64,000 bases of DNA from JBBRMW01 sp965246845 (lineage in GTDB: Bacteria; Chloroflexota; Anaerolineae; Aggregatilineales; UBA2796): NCBI GenBank assembly GCA_965246845.1, contig CBDFFR010000008.1, forward strand, positions 310,001 through 374,000, written 5' to 3'. A model generated the notes under the pieces. The model ran no database searches. It saw only the letters and a program-made list of their open reading frames with translations, and had not been told where the DNA came from. The position numbers and the translations under genes were made by a program. This document shows, piece by piece, positions 32,488 through 40,630 of this stretch. Position 1 is the stretch's first letter, and every line of letters begins with the position of its first letter.

Positions 32488-33456
32488 ATGCCAGACCTGA
32501 AACACACCCGCATCCTCGTCACGCCGACCTCCTATGCACGGCACGACCCGACTCTGCGTACCGAACTGGAAGCTGCAGTTGGCGAGGTGATCTACAACGA
32601 GACCGGACGCCCGCTTACTTCCGACGAGGTACGCGACCTGCTGCCCGGCATTCATGGCTACATCGCGGGGCTGGATGTAATCGACGCGGCGGCGCTGGAA
32701 GCAGCAGACAACCTGCAAGTCATTTCGCGCTATGGCGTCGGCGTGGAGCGGATTAATCTCGCGGCGGCACAGGCGCGCGGCATCGTCGTCACGAACACGC
32801 CTGCCGCTAATGCCAGCGCGGTCGCGGAACTCGCGATTGGGCTGATGCTCGCGCTGGCGCGTTCGATCCCGGAGGCTGATGCACAGATGAAACGCGGAGT
32901 CTGGCCGCGCCTGAGCGGGACCTCACTGGAAGGGAAGACGGTCGGGCTGCTCGGCTTCGGCGCGATTGGGCGCATGATGGCGACTCGGCTGCGCGCTTTC
33001 GGCTGTGAATTGCTCGCGTATGATCCGTTCGTGCCGGATGAGGTGATGCTCGCGCAGGGCGTCACGCCCGCGACGATCCCGGACCTGCTCGCGGCCTCGC
33101 AATTCGTGTCGCTGCACCTGCCCGTCACGGAGACGACGCGGCGCATGGTCGATGCGGCGTTCCTCGCAAGGATGCAGCGCGGCGCGTTCCTCGTTAACAC
33201 CGCACGCGGCGAACTGGTGAATGAGGCCGCACTGCTCGCGGCGCTGGAAAGCGGACACCTCAGCGGCGCGGCGCTGGATGCCTTCGAGGTCGAGCCGCCG
33301 CCCGCCGAAACCCTGCTGATCAAGCACCCGCGCTTGATCGCGACCCCGCACATCGGCGCGACCACCGACGGCGCGACGACGCGCATGGGCTGGATGGCGT
33401 TGCGGGAGTGTCTGGCGGTGCTGGCGGGTGAGGGGGCGCGGTATCGGGTGGGTTAA
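32488..33456 (+). CDS. D-isomer-specific 2-hydroxyacid dehydrogenase (phosphoglycerate-dehydrogenase-like)
   Basis: A 322-residue NAD-dependent dehydrogenase. GLLGFGAIGRMMATRL is the nucleotide-binding motif. Catalytic residues are visible: Arg in VNTARGELVNE, Glu in LDAFEVEPPP and His in IATPHIGATT. It lacks the C-terminal ACT/ASB domains of serine-pathway SerA, so it may act on another 2-hydroxyacid. Its 5' part is duplicated as a fragment at 31477. It ends convergent with, and overlapping by 4 bases, the next minus-strand gene. Confidence 0.9.
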   Translation: MPDLKHTRILVTPTSYARHDPTLRTELEAAVGEVIYNETGRPLTSDEVRDLLPGIHGYIAGLDVIDAAALEAADNLQVISRYGVGVERINLAAAQARGIVVTNTPAANASAVAELAIGLMLALARSIPEADAQMKRGVWPRLSGTSLEGKTVGLLGFGAIGRMMATRLRAFGCELLAYDPFVPDEVMLAQGVTPATIPDLLAASQFVSLHLPVTETTRRMVDAAFLARMQRGAFLVNTARGELVNEAALLAALESGHLSGAALDAFEVEPPPAETLLIKHPRLIATPHIGATTDGATTRMGWMALRECLAVLAGEGARYRVG

Positions 33457-35321
33457 TTGAGTGATTCCGGCGCGCAAGGGCGGACTTCAAATGATAATGC
33501 TTTCACAAAGTCGGGCTTGATAATGTCTCGCGTCAATATCAAGCGACCATTCAGCGCATATTGATGTAATCCCGCTTCGTTCAAAACCACGAAACTTTGA
33601 CCATCCAGCGCCCAATGAGCAAATTGTGGGTGTTTCAACTCAAACAGCAGTTTACCTTCTGCATTATGTGCAGCTATGTAAACACTCGACACTTGATTAC
33701 TATTCGGATTAGTGATCATGAGCATAGACTGTTTATCAGGCGCTGCAACCGTGATAGCAATCTGTGATACAGATACCGGGAAATGAAACTGGCTTTCGAT
33801 TTGATATTCTGGCGAAAACTTGGTTACTGTAGTGTTTGGATCATCGAGCAGTCCTTTTGGATTATACAAAGTAATATTCTCTTCACCCGGCCACGATTTG
33901 GCCCCATAATTCAGCTCGTTGAACGGCCTCTCCGTCAGTGTTGCTGTCATCAAGTTGAGAATATATGTCCGCGTGTTATTATCGTCACCAATCGATTGAA
34001 GCAATAATTGAACAGCGTTACCGTTGTCGTTCAACTCCAAGTTCGTCGGGTGATCCATTATCACTGATTGCCGCGCCGAACCATCGAACTTTGCCCAAGA
34101 TATGTTACTATGCGTCTTCTCTCCATAGACCGTGAGTAGCCATTGCGATTTGTTCATCGTAAAAAAGAGGGGACTGAACTCACCCTCAAATGTATAGAGT
34201 AGCGAATGCTCATTGGTCGTTTCGAGTGCGAAATAGACGGGTGATGAGTCGGATGTTCCGATATATATACTATATCTTGGTGTTGTGACGATTGGTTTTG
34301 GAAGTTTTTCGAGCGGTTTCTCGAAAACTTCACCAGTACGCACATCAAGGTAAATTACAGGTCGTCCATTTGTTGTGTCGTAATTGAAGAAAATTCCTTT
34401 ACCATCATCTGCCCAAAAATCCAGAGAAGTTCCAATAGCAAACTGACTCTGGAATACGCCAACTTTACTGCTGCCGTCCATGCCGAATATATCAACAGTC
34501 TGAAGCAGCGAACTGCCAATTTCCGAACGAACACTGATCAATGACTGTTCATCCGGCGACCAAAACATGACGTAAGCGCTACTATTCGCTGCCATCTCAA
34601 ACTTGCGAACGACGCGGCCTGTTACGTCGAATATCAAGATGAATGTGCGGCTACCATTGGATTCAGCGTAAGCCAGATACGTTCCTTTGGATGAAATTAC
34701 GTGTACACCGACGTTCATGAGCATAAAATCGTTGTGCTGGCTTACTCCATCAGAAGCCGAATAGAAGTGAAGACGCACGGAACTCGAAGCAGAATACTCT
34801 TCTGTGACGAGCGTTTGGCTATTTCCCATCCACCCGACTACTGCACTTGACCAGAATGGAAGGGGAGTCATGCGATGTTCAGCGAAGTTGATAATGAACG
34901 TTTTCTGAATCGTAGCTGTTTGGTCAATGCCGTGAAGTACAAGTCGGGAACTATCTTTTGACCATACCCCGATCATGTTCAAAATGAAGGGTGAGCTAAA
35001 GGAATATTCGCCCACAAAAGTTTTGGCTACATCGTTCGTGTAAGTTCGATATGTATATTCGTATTCTCCTATATGTCTTAGCCGAAGATAGACTGCATAT
35101 TTATCATTTGGGTCATAAAAGAAACTCTTCACCAGCGTTTGGCTTAACGCGGTTTCGCCTGTTATGAGATCAAGATACGGCGGGTCCCCAAAAAACGAGT
35201 TTGAATTGAACACAACACAGCCCGGATGATCCGCGCGATCCCGATTTGCGGCGATACTGCCACCGATAATTCCCGTCAGCGCGAACACCAGCACCAGCAC
35301 AAGCGCAATCAATTGTTTCAT
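33453..35321 (-). CDS. Exported beta-propeller-like protein of unknown function
   Basis: The ATG at 35321 follows GGGGGAT and gives MKQLIALVLVLVFALTGIIG, a signal peptide or N-terminal anchor; 25 further codons are open upstream but unlikely. The 622-residue product shows recurring strand-rich units such as VWSKDSSRLVLHG, FWSPDEQSLISV, FWADDGKGIFFNY and HWALDGQSFVVLN, reminiscent of TolB/WD-type blades. No enzyme motif is seen. The gene is clearly AT-richer than both neighbours, suggesting separate origin. Function not recognised. Confidence 0.7.
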   Translation of the reverse strand: MKQLIALVLVLVFALTGIIGGSIAANRDRADHPGCVVFNSNSFFGDPPYLDLITGETALSQTLVKSFFYDPNDKYAVYLRLRHIGEYEYTYRTYTNDVAKTFVGEYSFSSPFILNMIGVWSKDSSRLVLHGIDQTATIQKTFIINFAEHRMTPLPFWSSAVVGWMGNSQTLVTEEYSASSSVRLHFYSASDGVSQHNDFMLMNVGVHVISSKGTYLAYAESNGSRTFILIFDVTGRVVRKFEMAANSSAYVMFWSPDEQSLISVRSEIGSSLLQTVDIFGMDGSSKVGVFQSQFAIGTSLDFWADDGKGIFFNYDTTNGRPVIYLDVRTGEVFEKPLEKLPKPIVTTPRYSIYIGTSDSSPVYFALETTNEHSLLYTFEGEFSPLFFTMNKSQWLLTVYGEKTHSNISWAKFDGSARQSVIMDHPTNLELNDNGNAVQLLLQSIGDDNNTRTYILNLMTATLTERPFNELNYGAKSWPGEENITLYNPKGLLDDPNTTVTKFSPEYQIESQFHFPVSVSQIAITVAAPDKQSMLMITNPNSNQVSSVYIAAHNAEGKLLFELKHPQFAHWALDGQSFVVLNEAGLHQYALNGRLILTRDIIKPDFVKALSFEVRPCAPESLN

Positions 35322-35416
35322 CGTATCCCCCACGCATGAGTATACGCGGCTTCGCGCCTGATAGTACACACCGCCGCGCATGTACAAGCCTGACACTCGT
35401 GCGCTTTTTCACGTTC

Positions 35417-35446
35417 TTGACAGTTTTCACAAAGCCCCGCTATACT
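35417..35446 (+). promoter_or_regulatory. Sigma70-type promoter of the LacI/sugar-transport operon
   Basis: TTGACA at 35417-35422 and TATACT at 35441-35446 are separated by 18 bases, one of the closest matches to consensus in the window. The expected start of transcription is near 35453, immediately ahead of the operator-like dyad. Confidence 0.75.
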
Positions 35447-35458
35447 GGTCAATCGATT

Positions 35459-35474
35459 GCGAAAACGATTGCGC
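35459..35474 (+). promoter_or_regulatory. LacI-family operator-like dyad
   Basis: GCGAAAACGATTGCGC is an imperfect palindrome (12 of 16 positions symmetric) with the central CG and flanking A/T bases typical of LacI-family operators. It sits just after the expected start point of the promoter, where a bound repressor would block transcription. This fits autoregulation by the LacI-type protein encoded next. Confidence 0.55.
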
Positions 35475-35496
35475 GGCTTTTTATTTGGTAGAACTT

Positions 35497-36534
35497 TTGA
35501 AGAAAGCGTTTAATGCCACCATGCGGGATGTCGCGAGCCGGGCGGGGGTCTCCCCCAGCACCGTCTCTCACGTCCTCAATAACACGCGCTTCGTGGACCC
35601 GCAGACCCGGCAGCGAGTCGAGGGCGCGATAGATGCACTTGGCTACCGTCCCAATTCGCTCGCGCGCAGCCTGCGCCAGCGCCAGACGCACACGATTGGC
35701 CTTGTTGTGCCGGATAACAGCAGCCCGTTTTTCGCGGGCGTGGCGCGCGCCGTCGAGGACGCGGGCTATCAGGCGGGGTACAGCGTCGTCCTCTGCAACA
35801 GCGACGGCTCGCAGGACAAGGAAAGCACGTATATCAATGTGCTGCTTTCCAAACAGGTCGATGGATTGATCCTGATGTCGCTCGGCACGAATTCGACCGC
35901 CGCGCAGATTGCCGTCGATGCAGGCGTCCCGACCGTGCTGGTAGATCGCGAGGTCGGCGGCGCGAGCGTGGACCAAATCCTGATTGATAACGAACAGGGC
36001 GGCTATCAGGCCGGGCAATATCTCGCGCGGCTCGGCCACCGCCGTATCGCGTGCATCGCCGGACCAGATGTACTCTCGCTGGTCACGGGTCGCTTGAACG
36101 GTTTCCGGCGGGCGTTGCTTGAGGCCAATGTCGCGCTGCCCGATTCGCAAATTTATTATGGGGATTTTTCCTACGAGAGCGGTGAACGCGGCATGGTCGC
36201 GCTGCTCGACCGCGCGCCAGACCTGACCGCCTTGTTTGCGGCGAACGACCTGATGGCGATTGGCGCAATCAAGGCGCTGTACCGTGCCGGGCGGCGCATC
36301 CCCGCCGATTTTTCGGTGGTCGGCTTCGACGATGTGGAACAGGCGCGCGTGATGGTCCCCGCGCTGACGACCATCGCGCAACCGATGGAGCAAATCGGCG
36401 CGGAATCGGTGCGGGCGCTGCTCGACCGGATTCACCTCGCGGCGGAACCACCCGCGCGCGTGCTGCTCCCGACGCATCTGATCGAGCGCGAAAGCGCCGC
36501 CCCGCCGCCCCAGACTTTGCCCGGCACACAGTAG
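35497..36534 (+). CDS. LacI-family transcriptional regulator
   Basis: A 345-residue repressor. The HTH reads TMRDVASRAGVSPSTVSHVL, followed by the hinge NSLARSLRQRQTHTIGLVVP and a periplasmic-binding-like sugar-sensing domain. TTG at 35497 is preferred to the ATG at 35521 because the latter would leave no residues before the first helix; the ribosome site is weak for either. It lies directly upstream of an ATPase-permease-binding protein operon and downstream of a strong promoter with an operator-like dyad, so it probably represses itself and the transporter until a sugar binds. The effector is unknown. Confidence 0.9.
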   Translation: MKKAFNATMRDVASRAGVSPSTVSHVLNNTRFVDPQTRQRVEGAIDALGYRPNSLARSLRQRQTHTIGLVVPDNSSPFFAGVARAVEDAGYQAGYSVVLCNSDGSQDKESTYINVLLSKQVDGLILMSLGTNSTAAQIAVDAGVPTVLVDREVGGASVDQILIDNEQGGYQAGQYLARLGHRRIACIAGPDVLSLVTGRLNGFRRALLEANVALPDSQIYYGDFSYESGERGMVALLDRAPDLTALFAANDLMAIGAIKALYRAGRRIPADFSVVGFDDVEQARVMVPALTTIAQPMEQIGAESVRALLDRIHLAAEPPARVLLPTHLIERESAAPPPQTLPGTQ

Positions 36535-36543
36535 GAGACCGCG

Positions 36544-38100
36544 ATGCAGCCTGTCTTGCAGATGGAACAAATCAGCAAACGCTTCCCCGGCGTGCAGGCC
36601 TTGAGTGATGTCAGCCTGGAAGTGCTACCCGGCGAAATCCACGCACTGCTTGGTGAGAATGGCGCGGGCAAATCGACGCTGATGAAAATTCTCTCCGGAG
36701 TGTATTCGCGCGAGGGCGGGCGTATCCGGCTGGATGGGCGCGACATCGAGATCAGCAGCCCGCATCAGGCGCAAATGCTTGGTATCACGATCATTCATCA
36801 GGAATTGAACCTGATGCCGAACCTGACCGTCGCGGAGAATGTATTTATCGGGCGTGAGCCGAACGTTGGCACGTTTGTCAAATGGGGCGCCCTGCACCGC
36901 CAGACGCGCGAATTGATGAGCCGCCTCGGTATAGCAATCTCGCCTTCGACGGTGGTGCGCAACCTGAGCGTAGCGAACCAGCAGATGGTCGAAATCGCGC
37001 GGGCGCTCTCCGTTAAATCGCGCGTGATCATCATGGACGAGCCGACGAGCGCCCTCACCGAAAACGAGGTGCAGCACCTATTCGAGATCATGCGCGGGCT
37101 GAAAGCGGACGGCATCGGCGTGATTTTCATCTCGCACCGGATGGATGAAATCTTCACGATCTGCGACCGGATTACTGTACTGCGCGATGGCGCGTGGGTC
37201 GGCACGGTCGCGACGCGCGACACCACATCGGGGCAAATCATCAGTATGATGGTCGGGCGTCCGGTCTCTGAACTCTTCAACAAGGTGAATACGGAAGTCG
37301 GGGACCCCGTGCTTGAGGTGCGCGGCCTGACGCGGACCGGACGCGCCGATGACCCCGATGCGAAGGTCTTGCGTAACATCAGCTTCACGGCGCGGCGTGG
37401 CGAAATCCTCGGCCTTGCCGGGCTGGTCGGCAGCGGTCGGACCGACCTCGTGCGGTGCATCTTCGGGATCGATCACCCCGACGCGGGCGAAATCGTTATT
37501 GATGGTACTCCAATCAAAATTCGCAGTCCACGTGATGCAATCCGCGCTGGAATGGGATTCGTCCCGGAGGATCGCAAGCTGCAAGCGCTGTTCCTCGCGA
37601 TGAGCGTCGAAGAGAACGCGAGCATGGCCGCGATGGGCAGCGTCGCGCGCTTCGGCTTCATTCGCGGACGCGAGCGGCGCAAGCTGGTCAATGGCTACGT
37701 AAAGCAGCTCAGTGTGCGGCTCGCCAATGTCGAGCAGCGTGTAATCGACCTGAGCGGCGGCAATCAGCAGAAAGTGATCATCGCGCGCTGGCTGGCCTTG
37801 AAGCCGCGTATCCTGATCATGGATGAGCCGACGCGCGGGATCGATGTCGGCGCAAAGGCCGAAGTTCACCTGTTGATGAGCCAGCTCGCGGCGCAGGGCG
37901 TGACGATCATCATGATCTCATCCGAACTGCCGGAAGTTCTCGGCATGAGCGACCGCGTGCTGATCATCCACGAAGGTCAGCTCGTCGGCGAACTCAGTCG
38001 CAGTGAGGCCACACCAGAACGCGCGATGACGATGATGACGGGGAATGCCACCAGCCACCAGCCACCAGCCACCAGCTATCAGCCGTCCAGTCAGCTCTAG
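36544..38100 (+). CDS. Sugar ABC transporter ATP-binding protein (RbsA/MglA-like)
   Basis: A 518-residue protein with two ATPase domains, the simple-sugar (CUT2) layout. Domain 1 has Walker A LGENGAGKSTLMKIL and the weak signature LSVANQQMVEIARAL. Domain 2 has the degenerate Walker A GLVGSGRTDLVR, signature LSGGNQQKVIIARWL and LIMDEPTRGIDVGAKAE. It energises uptake through the permease encoded next. The last 20 or so codons run into an intergenic repeat and read NATSHQPPATSYQPSSQL, which is not family sequence; the ancestral stop was probably a little upstream. Confidence 0.93.
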   Translation: MQPVLQMEQISKRFPGVQALSDVSLEVLPGEIHALLGENGAGKSTLMKILSGVYSREGGRIRLDGRDIEISSPHQAQMLGITIIHQELNLMPNLTVAENVFIGREPNVGTFVKWGALHRQTRELMSRLGIAISPSTVVRNLSVANQQMVEIARALSVKSRVIIMDEPTSALTENEVQHLFEIMRGLKADGIGVIFISHRMDEIFTICDRITVLRDGAWVGTVATRDTTSGQIISMMVGRPVSELFNKVNTEVGDPVLEVRGLTRTGRADDPDAKVLRNISFTARRGEILGLAGLVGSGRTDLVRCIFGIDHPDAGEIVIDGTPIKIRSPRDAIRAGMGFVPEDRKLQALFLAMSVEENASMAAMGSVARFGFIRGRERRKLVNGYVKQLSVRLANVEQRVIDLSGGNQQKVIIARWLALKPRILIMDEPTRGIDVGAKAEVHLLMSQLAAQGVTIIMISSELPEVLGMSDRVLIIHEGQLVGELSRSEATPERAMTMMTGNATSHQPPATSYQPSSQL

Positions 38101-38146
38101 TTTTTCTACGCTTCTCACGCTGGAGGCTGGAGGCTGAAGGCTGGAG
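38048..38146. repeat. Short tandem repeat with inverted partner across the rbsA-like stop
   Basis: A CCAGCCA tandem at 38048-38075 (about four units) lies inside the end of the ATPase gene. Its inverse, a GGCTGGA tandem, lies at 38120-38146 in the intergenic gap. The two can pair into a long hairpin enclosing the TAG stop and the TTTTT just after it. Confidence 0.7.
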
Positions 38147-38173
38147 ACAAGAAGGGAATACAATTAAAACTCT

Positions 38174-39205
38174 ATGGCTCAAGTTGCTGCTTCACCGCCC
38201 GTTGTTGGGACCACACGCCGCGTCAATCTGCGCACGCTGATCGGGCAGTTCGGCGCGTTCATCTTCCTGATCGCGCTGGTCGTCATCTTTTCAGTTGCGA
38301 AGCCGGAGTCGTTCCCGACCTCGCTCAATCTCTTCAATATCGCGCGGCAGGCCAGCATCACCGGGATCATCGCGGTCGGGATGACCTTCGTGGTGCTGAC
38401 GGGCGGCATCGATCTGTCGGTCGGGTCGATGCTCGCGCTCTCCGGGATTGTAGCGGCGGCGGCTTACAAGGGCGGCGCGGGGCTGCTCGATACCAGCGCC
38501 GGGCAGACTTCCGGCGTCGGAGTTGGCGCTGCGATCCTCATTGCGTGCGGGGTCGGCGTGTTATGCGGGCTGGTGCAAGGGCTGGTGATTGTGCGCCTGA
38601 AAATTCAGCCGTTCGTCGTCACGCTGGGCGGCCTCTCGGTATTCCGGGGGCTGACGCTGATCGTCGGTAATGGCGGACCGATCAGCGCGTTCGATGCGTC
38701 GTTCCGCTATTGGGGACAGGGGCGCATCGCGGAATCATTCCCCATCCCCGTGCTGATCTTCCTCGGCCTTGCGATCATCGCGTTCGTGATCCTGCGCTAT
38801 ACGCAATATGGGCGCTATATCTACGCCGTCGGCGGCAACCGCGAGGCCGCGCGGCTCTCCGGGTTGAATACGAACCTGCTGCTGGTGAGTGTGTTCGTGA
38901 TCGTCGGCTTCACGGCGGGGCTGGCCGGGTTCGTCCTCTCGGCGCGCCTGAACTCCGCGGAAGCAGTGGCCGGGACGGGCTACGAATTGACGGTGATCGC
39001 GGCGGTCGTGATCGGGGGAACCAGCCTGACGGGAGGCGAGGGCGGCGTCGTCGGGACGGTGATAGGGGCGCTGCTGATCACCGTTTTGCAGCAGGGGCTT
39101 ACGCAGTTGAACGTGAACACCTACGTGCAATCGGTGATTATCGGCGTGATTATTCCGCTCGCGGTGTTGTTCGACCGCGTGACGAAGGGCGGTAGGCGAA
39201 CGTGA
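38174..39205 (+). CDS. Sugar ABC transporter permease (RbsC-like)
   Basis: A 343-residue membrane protein with about nine to ten hydrophobic helices. The family signature is clear: VGMTFVVLTGGIDLSVGSML, VRLKIQPFVVTLGGLSVFRG, YIYAVGGNREAARLSGL and ELTVIAAVVIGGTSLTGGEG. It forms the channel of the CUT2-type sugar importer. It lies 73 bases after the ATPase gene, with the inverted repeat in between, and is followed by the binding-protein gene after 182 bases. Confidence 0.93.
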   Translation: MAQVAASPPVVGTTRRVNLRTLIGQFGAFIFLIALVVIFSVAKPESFPTSLNLFNIARQASITGIIAVGMTFVVLTGGIDLSVGSMLALSGIVAAAAYKGGAGLLDTSAGQTSGVGVGAAILIACGVGVLCGLVQGLVIVRLKIQPFVVTLGGLSVFRGLTLIVGNGGPISAFDASFRYWGQGRIAESFPIPVLIFLGLAIIAFVILRYTQYGRYIYAVGGNREAARLSGLNTNLLLVSVFVIVGFTAGLAGFVLSARLNSAEAVAGTGYELTVIAAVVIGGTSLTGGEGGVVGTVIGALLITVLQQGLTQLNVNTYVQSVIIGVIIPLAVLFDRVTKGGRRT

Positions 39206-39211
39206 TATATG

Positions 39212-39270
39212 GTGTAGGGGTCGGATGAGTCCAATCCGATACGAGGGCGGACACATCGGTCCGCCCCTAC
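39212..39270. repeat. Dispersed palindromes, types C and A
   Basis: A type C-like unit (39212-39240, GTGTAGGGGTCGGATGAGTC then CAATCCGAT) and a good type A unit (39245-39270) lie between the permease and binding-protein genes, inside an operon rather than at its end. Confidence 0.75.
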
Positions 39271-39387
39271 GCAATGCGGACGATCTGATGCCCGATAATT
39301 ATTAAAGGGGGTGATGCCGACAGTCCAGCCGTTCGTTTCCACCACAAAGTTTTATCTCGCTAAATGCCTTTTCAGGAGACTTGACCC

Positions 39388-40452
39388 ATGTTGAAAAAAA
39401 TCGTTAGCGTTGTCGCGCTCATCGCGATTGCCGCCTCGTTCAGCGGGACCAGCCACGCGCAGGCCAAAAAACTCAAGATCGCGGCGTCGCTGCCGGACCT
39501 CGCCTTCCCGTTCTTCGTGAATATGGCGAAGCAAATCCAGGATGAAGCGACCAAGCTGGGCAACATCGAGATCACGATCCTCGATGGAACCAACGCGGTT
39601 CCCAAGCAAACTGCCGATATGGAAGCGGTCATCGCGCAAAAGTTCGATGGCGTGCTGATCAGCCCAATCACCAGTGACGCAATGGCTCCGGCAGTACAGC
39701 AGGTCATCGAAGCGGGCATCCCGGTCGTGACCATCGACCGCAACGTTTCCGCAGATGTGGCGAAGCTGACGCTCGCGCATGTCGGCGCGGATAACGTCAA
39801 GGGCGGCGAGGCGCAGGCCGAACTGATCATGAAGATGTTCCCGAAGGGCGCGAAAATCTTCAACCTGCAAGGCACGCCCGGCGCAACCCCCGCAATCGAC
39901 CGCAACAAGGGTCTGCACAACCTGCTCGATGGCAAGAAGGAATACCAGATCGTCTTCGAGCAGACGGCGAACTTCCGCCGCGCCGATGGTCTCTCCGTCG
40001 CGGAAGCTGGCCTCAACGGGCAGGGGACGCCGGACGTGATCAACTGCGCGAACGATGATATGGCGCTCGGCGTCGTCGAAGCGCTCAAGGCCAAGAACCT
40101 GATCGGCAAAGTGCTGGTTCTCGGCTTCGATGCGCTGCCGGAAGCGTTGCTCAGTGTCAAGAGCGGCGAAATGACCGGAACCGTCGAGCAAATGCCCGGC
40201 GGCCAGAGCCGTACCGCGCTCGATCTCCTCGTCGACTCGCTCCGTAACAGCAAGAAGCCCGCGCAGCACGATACGTATCTGACGCCGTTCATGCTGACGA
40301 AGGACAACCTCGACAAGGCCGAGCGCATCTCCGAAATCCAGCCCGCCGCAACGATGGCCGCGACGATGGCCGGAACCAAAGCTGCCGCAACAATGGCTGC
40401 TACCTCCGCGATGATGATGGCTGCGACACCTGCCGCAACAGCGAAGAAATAA
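39388..40452 (+). CDS. Sugar ABC transporter substrate-binding protein (RbsB-like)
   Basis: AGGAG precedes the ATG. A Sec signal peptide (MLKKIVSVVALIAIAASFSG...HAQA) leads into a periplasmic-binding-protein-like I domain: IQDEATKLGNIEITILDGTN, MEAVIAQKFDGVLISPITSD, VVTIDRNVSADVAKLTLAHV and CANDDMALGVVEALKAKNLI. It captures the sugar for the RbsAC-like transporter. After the folded domain comes an unusual tail of about 35 residues made only of Ala, Thr, Met, Ser, Gly, Pro and Lys. The tail is not part of the ribose-binding fold and looks like an expanded low-complexity linker. Confidence 0.92.
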   Translation: MLKKIVSVVALIAIAASFSGTSHAQAKKLKIAASLPDLAFPFFVNMAKQIQDEATKLGNIEITILDGTNAVPKQTADMEAVIAQKFDGVLISPITSDAMAPAVQQVIEAGIPVVTIDRNVSADVAKLTLAHVGADNVKGGEAQAELIMKMFPKGAKIFNLQGTPGATPAIDRNKGLHNLLDGKKEYQIVFEQTANFRRADGLSVAEAGLNGQGTPDVINCANDDMALGVVEALKAKNLIGKVLVLGFDALPEALLSVKSGEMTGTVEQMPGGQSRTALDLLVDSLRNSKKPAQHDTYLTPFMLTKDNLDKAERISEIQPAATMAATMAGTKAAATMAATSAMMMAATPAATAKK

Positions 40453-40458
40453 TCAATC

Positions 40459-40560
40459 GGATCGGGCAAGCCGCGACCCCTATACCGGAGACGCGCGGTT
40501 TTTTGTAGGGGCGGACCGATGTGTCCGCCCTCACTGGCGGGTCGGACTCATCCGACCCCT
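40459..40560. repeat. Cluster of three dispersed palindromes (B, A, C)
   Basis: Type B (40459-40488), type A (40504-40530, TGTAGGGGCGGACCGATGTG then TCCGCCC) and type C (40538-40560, GGGTCGGACTCATCCGACCC) in the gap between the binding protein and the isomerase-like gene. The order is the same as at 27533. Confidence 0.8.
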
Positions 40561-40630
40561 GCGCGCCGTCCGGCGCACAATACAATTAACCAACTCACCC
40601 AATACACGTCACAAAAGGGAATTATCAAGT

